A stretch of 33,000 bases of DNA, taken from NCBI GenBank assembly GCA_030690545.1, contig JAUYGN010000107.1, positions 1 to 33,000 on the forward strand, given 5' to 3'. The notes under the pieces were generated by a model. It did not search any database, was not told the DNA's origin, and saw nothing but the letters and a program-made list of their open reading frames with translations. Made by a program: the position numbers and the translations under genes. Source of the stretch: Solirubrobacteraceae bacterium. GTDB taxonomy: Bacteria > Actinomycetota > Thermoleophilia > Solirubrobacterales > Solirubrobacteraceae. Below are positions 29,425 to 33,000 of the stretch, piece by piece; the first letter of the stretch is position 1, and every line of letters begins with the position of its first letter.

Positions 29425-29600
29425 GCGCGGTCGTGCTCGTGCTGCTGGTGCTGCTCGTGTGGACCGTCCTGCCGTTCGCCGCGGTCGCGGTGTGGCTGTG
29501 GGCAACGCGGCCGCGCGGCCGCGGCGCCGCCGTCGTGGTGGACTTCTCGCGGGCACGCGGGACCGGCAACGTTGCCGATCCGGGCCGGGTGCGGTCATGA
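29421..29600 (+). CDS. 59-residue single-pass membrane protein
   Basis: GTG 29421 overlaps the previous stop (GTGA); the stop overlaps the ParB start (ATGA 29597). One strongly hydrophobic helix (VVLVLLVLLVWTVLPFAAVA, about 4-23, continuing to VWLW) is followed by a basic patch (TRPRGRGA) and a tail containing the palindrome as TGNVADP. Function unknown; it may be an anchor for a nearby early protein. Confidence 0.6.
   Translation: MSAVVLVLLVLLVWTVLPFAAVAVWLWATRPRGRGAAVVVDFSRARGTGNVADPGRVRS
29563..29577. repeat. dispersed palindrome copy 10 (CCGGCAACGTTGCCG)
   Basis: In the small membrane gene, 20 bases before the ParB-like start codon; encoded as TGNVAD. Confidence 0.8.
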
Positions 29601-31900
29601 CGACCGCGACCGTCGACGCCCTGGACGCGACGTTCGTCGCGATCGAGCTGCTTGACCCCGATCACTGGCCCAACCCACGCGGTCCCGTCGACACGACCAG
29701 CGCGAAGTATCTGGAGCTGAAAGCGTCGATCGCGGCGCAGGGCCTGTTGGAGCCGATCGTCGTCGGCGCGCCGCTGCCCGAGCTCGACGGCCGCCACGCG
29801 ATCGTTGCCGGCTGGCGGCGGTACACCGTCGCGAAGGACCTCGGCCTGGCGGGCGTGCCGGTGCATCAGCGCAGCGACATCACCGACGCCAGGGGGGCGC
29901 TGCTCGCCGCGCTCGCGGAGAACATGGCCCGCGAAGACATGACCCCGGTCGCGGAGGCCTCAGCGATCGCGCGGCTCGTCGAGCTCGGCCTGACGCAGGC
30001 CCAAGCTGCCGCCGCGGTCGGCGTGAGCGAGCGCACGGCACGCAACCGGCTGCAGCTGCTCGCGCTGCCCGAGCCGGTCCGCGTCATGATCGATACCGGC
30101 GCGGTGCCGTCGACGGCGGGGACACGGCTCGCGCAGATCGGGGCCGCGTCGCCGGCCGCAGCGTCGATGATCGCCGAGCGCCTCGCCAACGGCGGATCGG
30201 TCGTCGGCGACCTCTTCGACGACGACCTGACCAACGACCTGCTGTACGACCTAGGGCACGAGGCGTCGGAGTGCCTGCTCGTCTCGCTGCGGGAGGACGT
30301 GAGCGCCCATCAGGCAGGGCAGTGGTTCGAGGGCTGCGGCGGCCGGGCGTTCGCGCGGCGTATCAAGGGCCTCGTCGGCGAGTACCGCGGCGTCGCGCTG
30401 AGCCTCGACGACGAACGCAACAGCTACCTCGTCGACCGCGCCCGCGAGCGCGGCCGGCTGCTCGAGCTCGGCACCTACACCTACATCACCGACCTCGACA
30501 TCGTGCGTGAAGCGCTCGACCTCGCCATCGAACGTGGCATCGAGGCCAAGAGGCAGGCCGAGGAGGACGCCGCCAAGGCGCGCAATAAGGAGACGAACGA
30601 CCCCCGGGCCGTCGACGATCCGATCGCCAGCGCGGAGGCCGATCGCGACGCGCACGCCGCAGCGGTCGACGAGCGTGCCCGACCGCACGCGATCGCGATG
30701 AACGCCGAGCTCGCCCGCCGACTCCACGGCCTGAAGACCTGCAAGATCACCGGGCCCCTCGAGCAACTGCTGCTACATCTCCTCGTCCGCCGCGGCGGAT
30801 CGTGCGCGGATCTCGCGCAGCTCGCGCAAGACGGGTACGCGTACCTCGACCCCGACGCGCTCGTGCTGTCGAAGGACTGGTGCGAGAGCGGCCTGCCGAC
30901 CGTGATGGCGCACATCGTCCGGGCCTACGTCGCGTTGGCGTTCGCCGACCCGCGCGCCATCGGCAACGGGCCAGAACGCAGCAGCCATTGGCAACTGCGG
31001 GGGCTTCCCGGCGGGCTGTTACGCGACGTCGCCGACAGCCTCGACCTGCTGCCCACACGCGCGCAGGACCTCGACGCCGCACGCGACCGGCTGAGCGAGC
31101 AAACACGGCTGCATCGCGCCGAACCGGCCCGCCGCCGCGTCCTGCTCGAGCTCAGCGAAGCACCCCGCGCCGGTCTCAGCCACACCGACCTGCGCACACG
31201 GACCTCGACGTACCGCCAGCTCAAGGACACCGATCCGCCCGGCGTCCAGGCCTACACGCTCCGCGGTGGCGGCGGCCTTGGCGACAGTGAGTCGCTCGAG
31301 GAGATCCTCGGCGCGCTGCTCGAGGCCAAGCACCTCACCGCGACCGCCGCTGGCTACAAGATCACCGCGGCCGGCCGCAAGCAACTCACAGCGCTGCCCA
31401 GCGTGGCGCCCGTCATTGACGAGATCGACACCGGCCCCGTCGACAAGCACCAGGTCACGATCGACACCGTCATCAAGCGCCCCGAGCGATCCGTCCCGCC
31501 GGCCAAGCGCCGCGGCCGCGTGCTCGAGCTGATCGCCGAGCACCCCGGCATCACGATTCCCGACCTCGCCGACGCGATCGCGGTCAAGCAGGGCTACCTC
31601 TACCGCCTCCTCCCGGCGCTCCTCGACGACGGACTCGTCCGCAAGGACGGCCGCGGCTGGCACCCGGTCACCGACGACGAGGCCGGTAACGCCGCGGGCG
31701 GCGCGGCGGCGCCGGCCGGCGTGGTGCTCGTGCACGTCACGCCGACCAGCGGCGGCGACCCCGTCGAGGCCGAGCTGCAGCCCGACCCCGCGAAGGGCGC
31801 CAGCAACTCCCGCAAGGTCATCTACACCGCCAGCCGCACCGCCGCCTGGGTCGCCGAGCACCGGATCACCGATCTCCCAGCCGAAGCACCGCCCTCATGA
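29597..31900 (+). CDS. large ParB/Spo0J-like DNA-binding protein
   Basis: 767 residues. The ParB N-terminal (CTP-binding) domain is clear at about 12-120: LKASIAAQGLLEPIVV, GRHAIVAGWRRYTVAKDLGL with GWRR at 72-75, and ALAENMAREDMTPVAE at 106-120. The central helix-turn-helix is LTQAQAAAAVGVSERTARNR (132-151). The middle (about 180-500) has no clear domain but many charged helices. The C-terminus has further winged-helix units, about 510-620 and about 636-690 (GITIPDLADAIAVKQGYLYR). Typical ParB is about 300 residues, so this one is much longer. ParB proteins slide from parS palindromes; here it may serve partition, transcription control or replication. The 11 palindromes in the window are candidate sites. 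Confidence 0.85.
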   Translation: MTTATVDALDATFVAIELLDPDHWPNPRGPVDTTSAKYLELKASIAAQGLLEPIVVGAPLPELDGRHAIVAGWRRYTVAKDLGLAGVPVHQRSDITDARGALLAALAENMAREDMTPVAEASAIARLVELGLTQAQAAAAVGVSERTARNRLQLLALPEPVRVMIDTGAVPSTAGTRLAQIGAASPAAASMIAERLANGGSVVGDLFDDDLTNDLLYDLGHEASECLLVSLREDVSAHQAGQWFEGCGGRAFARRIKGLVGEYRGVALSLDDERNSYLVDRARERGRLLELGTYTYITDLDIVREALDLAIERGIEAKRQAEEDAAKARNKETNDPRAVDDPIASAEADRDAHAAAVDERARPHAIAMNAELARRLHGLKTCKITGPLEQLLLHLLVRRGGSCADLAQLAQDGYAYLDPDALVLSKDWCESGLPTVMAHIVRAYVALAFADPRAIGNGPERSSHWQLRGLPGGLLRDVADSLDLLPTRAQDLDAARDRLSEQTRLHRAEPARRRVLLELSEAPRAGLSHTDLRTRTSTYRQLKDTDPPGVQAYTLRGGGGLGDSESLEEILGALLEAKHLTATAAGYKITAAGRKQLTALPSVAPVIDEIDTGPVDKHQVTIDTVIKRPERSVPPAKRRGRVLELIAEHPGITIPDLADAIAVKQGYLYRLLPALLDDGLVRKDGRGWHPVTDDEAGNAAGGAAAPAGVVLVHVTPTSGGDPVEAELQPDPAKGASNSRKVIYTASRTAAWVAEHRITDLPAEAPPS

Positions 31901-32085
31901 CCGCACAGCCTTACGCCCGGGTCGCGGTCACCGCGCAGGGTGGCCGGTTCGTCGCGCACAAGGCGACCGGCGACACGACCGCCTGCGGAATCCAGCTGTC
32001 CGGGACACGCGTGCCCGCGCCCGACGACCTGCCCTGCCACCTCTGCAAGAACTGCGCGAAGCAGGGACGCGGTCGTGCTCGCTGA
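31897..32085 (+). CDS. small zinc-ribbon-like protein
   Basis: 62 residues from ATG 31897 (ATGA overlap with ParB-like gene). A short strand region (VAVTAQGGRFVAHKATGDTT) is followed by CG and then CHLCKNCAK (about 47-55), giving a likely four-Cys zinc site with Cys30. Similar tiny proteins occur in actinophage early operons. Function unknown. Confidence 0.62.
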   Translation: MTAQPYARVAVTAQGGRFVAHKATGDTTACGIQLSGTRVPAPDDLPCHLCKNCAKQGRGRAR

Positions 32086-32404
32086 CACCGCGATCTACGA
32101 AGTCTTCGTGCAGTGGGCCGCCTACGGCGAGCTCTGCGAGCGCCTCGGCGACCAGGACGCACGCACCAGCGACCCGCGCGACCTGATCGGCAAGGTTGCC
32201 GCCTACGGCCACGGCCGCGCGGCCGCCGCGATCTTCGCCGCCGGTGTGACCGCCGACTACGCGGACGCCCAGCACGTCCTCAAAGAGCTGCTCGACCTCG
32301 CCGCGCACGGCCGCCGCCCGCGGTACGGCAACGAGGTCGACCCCGACTTCTACGCCCAACTGACCGGGGCTCACCCGCCTCACGAACCTGGAGGAACCAC
32401 ATGA
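32075..32404 (+). CDS. helical hypothetical protein
   Basis: 109 residues from GTG 32075, overlapping the previous gene by 11 bases. Helical: TAIYEVFVQWAAYGELCERL, DLIGKVAAYGHGRAAAAIFA, ADAQHVLKELLDLAAHG; the end is polar. The palindrome copy 32188-32201 is encoded as IGKVAA. No family is recognised. The stop overlaps the next ATG (32401). Confidence 0.58.
   Translation: MLADTAIYEVFVQWAAYGELCERLGDQDARTSDPRDLIGKVAAYGHGRAAAAIFAAGVTADYADAQHVLKELLDLAAHGRRPRYGNEVDPDFYAQLTGAHPPHEPGGTT
32188..32201. repeat. dispersed palindrome copy 11 (CGGCAAGGTTGCCG)
   Basis: In the 32075 gene, encoded as GKVAA; centre GG. Confidence 0.7.
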
Positions 32405-33000
32405 CCGCCGTCGTCCTTGCCGACCGCCTCGCCGCGCTGCCCGAACTCACGCTCTACCGCGGCGGCCACAACCCGCCGCCGGCAAACACGGACGCCGCAG
32501 ACCTGCAGCTGTGCATCCGCGAGGCGATCTCCTGGGTCGCCGGCGAGCCGCACTCCGCCCAGCCCGCGTGCCAGTGCCCGGTCATCGGCACCGCCATGCT
32601 GCGATTCAACGACCGCGTCGACGACGCCACCCGGCAACTGCTGCTGCAGCCCAAGGTCTCCGGCGACCCGAAGACATCGCTCGGCGTCCGCTCCGTCGGC
32701 ACCCGCGACGACGGCTACCAGACCCAGCGCGGCTACATGGCCTCCGACTTCGCCGTGCGCATCGCCCTGCCGATCTGGCTCGACGCATCCGGACGCACCG
32801 ACGCCGCCCAACGTCTCCGCGACCTGCCGGAGATCGTCGACCGCGCAACGGCGATCGCCGCGAGGGACATCGTCCGCGAGATCCGCAATGACCTGCCCGA
32901 CTGGTGGGCGTGGCGTAGCGAACTGCGCGCCAAGGTTCACGCGACGGTGCTCGATGCCCTGAAGAACCGGTCCGCCGACGCCGCCGCCGCCGCCGCCGCC
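32401..33000 (+). CDS. actinophage early protein with conserved Cys motif (partial, runs off the right edge)
   Basis: ATG 32401 (ATGA overlap), open for 200 codons to the window end. The early part LTLYRGGHNPP, then LCIREAISWVAGEPHSAQPA and CQCPVIGTAMLRFND is a motif block I have seen in actinophage hypothetical proteins ('LYRGAH ... CVMEA-WVAGE-HSD-P-C-CPVI'). The function of that family is unknown to me. The later part is helical (AAQRLRDLPEIVDRATAIAA, then RDIVREIRNDLPDWWAWRSE). The window ends in a run of Ala (GCC) codons. Confidence 0.75.
   Translation, partial: MTAVVLADRLAALPELTLYRGGHNPPPANTDAADLQLCIREAISWVAGEPHSAQPACQCPVIGTAMLRFNDRVDDATRQLLLQPKVSGDPKTSLGVRSVGTRDDGYQTQRGYMASDFAVRIALPIWLDASGRTDAAQRLRDLPEIVDRATAIAARDIVREIRNDLPDWWAWRSELRAKVHATVLDALKNRSADAAAAAAA

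Noticed and set aside
28474-29598. 374-codon minus-strand frame opposite the early operon
   Set aside because: Arg/Pro-rich antisense frame; the plus strand shows a chain of overlapping start/stop codons.

Overview
The window is one continuous piece of a temperate, long-tailed (siphovirus-type) phage genome, probably the left part of an integrated prophage, from a very G+C-rich actinobacterium. The host call rests on the strong G/C bias at third codon positions, GTG starts with GTGA/ATGA stop-start overlaps, an Rpf-like (resuscitation-promoting-factor) muralytic protein, and small phage proteins typical of actinophages. The host genus cannot be read from the sequence. No integrase lies in the window and the last gene runs off the right edge, so the right end of the element is missing.

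Layout. 1-210: the end of an open frame that may be host, then a minus-strand sequence shaped like the 3' half of a tRNA (possibly tRNA-Thr, anticodon CGT), a good candidate for the left attachment site. 251-4691: short, overlapping early/accessory genes: Zn-finger-like proteins, a truncated DNA adenine methylase, an opposing zinc-ribbon gene, a replication-initiator-like protein with an origin-like iteron array inside its own coding sequence, an ASCH-like protein, an HNH endonuclease and an Acb2/Tad1-like (anti-CBASS type) small protein. 4692-4872: the largest gap before the late genes. 4873-16335: packaging and head module (terminase small and large subunits, portal, scaffold, P22/HK97-fold capsid protein, a beta-rich virion protein, a glycine-rich fibre-like protein, connector and tail-completion proteins, major tail protein, first tail-assembly chaperone). 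16260-24262: frameshifted chaperone part, tape measure with two cell-wall hydrolase domains, distal tail and tail-tip proteins, and a membrane-anchored coiled-coil protein.

24387-25898 is the lysis module: a holin-like protein, an M23-type endolysin, a small membrane protein and a secreted Rpf-like transglycosylase. 26274-27993 is transcribed leftward and looks like the lysogeny region: an XRE-type repressor followed by two genes for secreted proteins (a six-cysteine protein and an Excalibur-NucA/NucB nuclease). A divergent ribbon-helix-helix regulator at 28119 starts the rightward early operon, which includes a large ParB-like protein at 29597-31900 and continues past the window.

The most interesting signal is a 12-14 bp palindromic core, CGGCAA-NN-TTGCCG (often extended to CCGGCAACGTTGCCGG). 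It occurs 11 times, spread over 2.7-32.2 kb, nearly always inside genes and read in more than one frame. Together with the phage-encoded ParB-like protein it suggests a dispersed parS- or KorB-operator-like system. The second is the seven-copy iteron cluster followed by an A/T-richer tract and two perfect inverted repeats inside the replication gene at 2270-2487, an arrangement like the lambda O/ori region.
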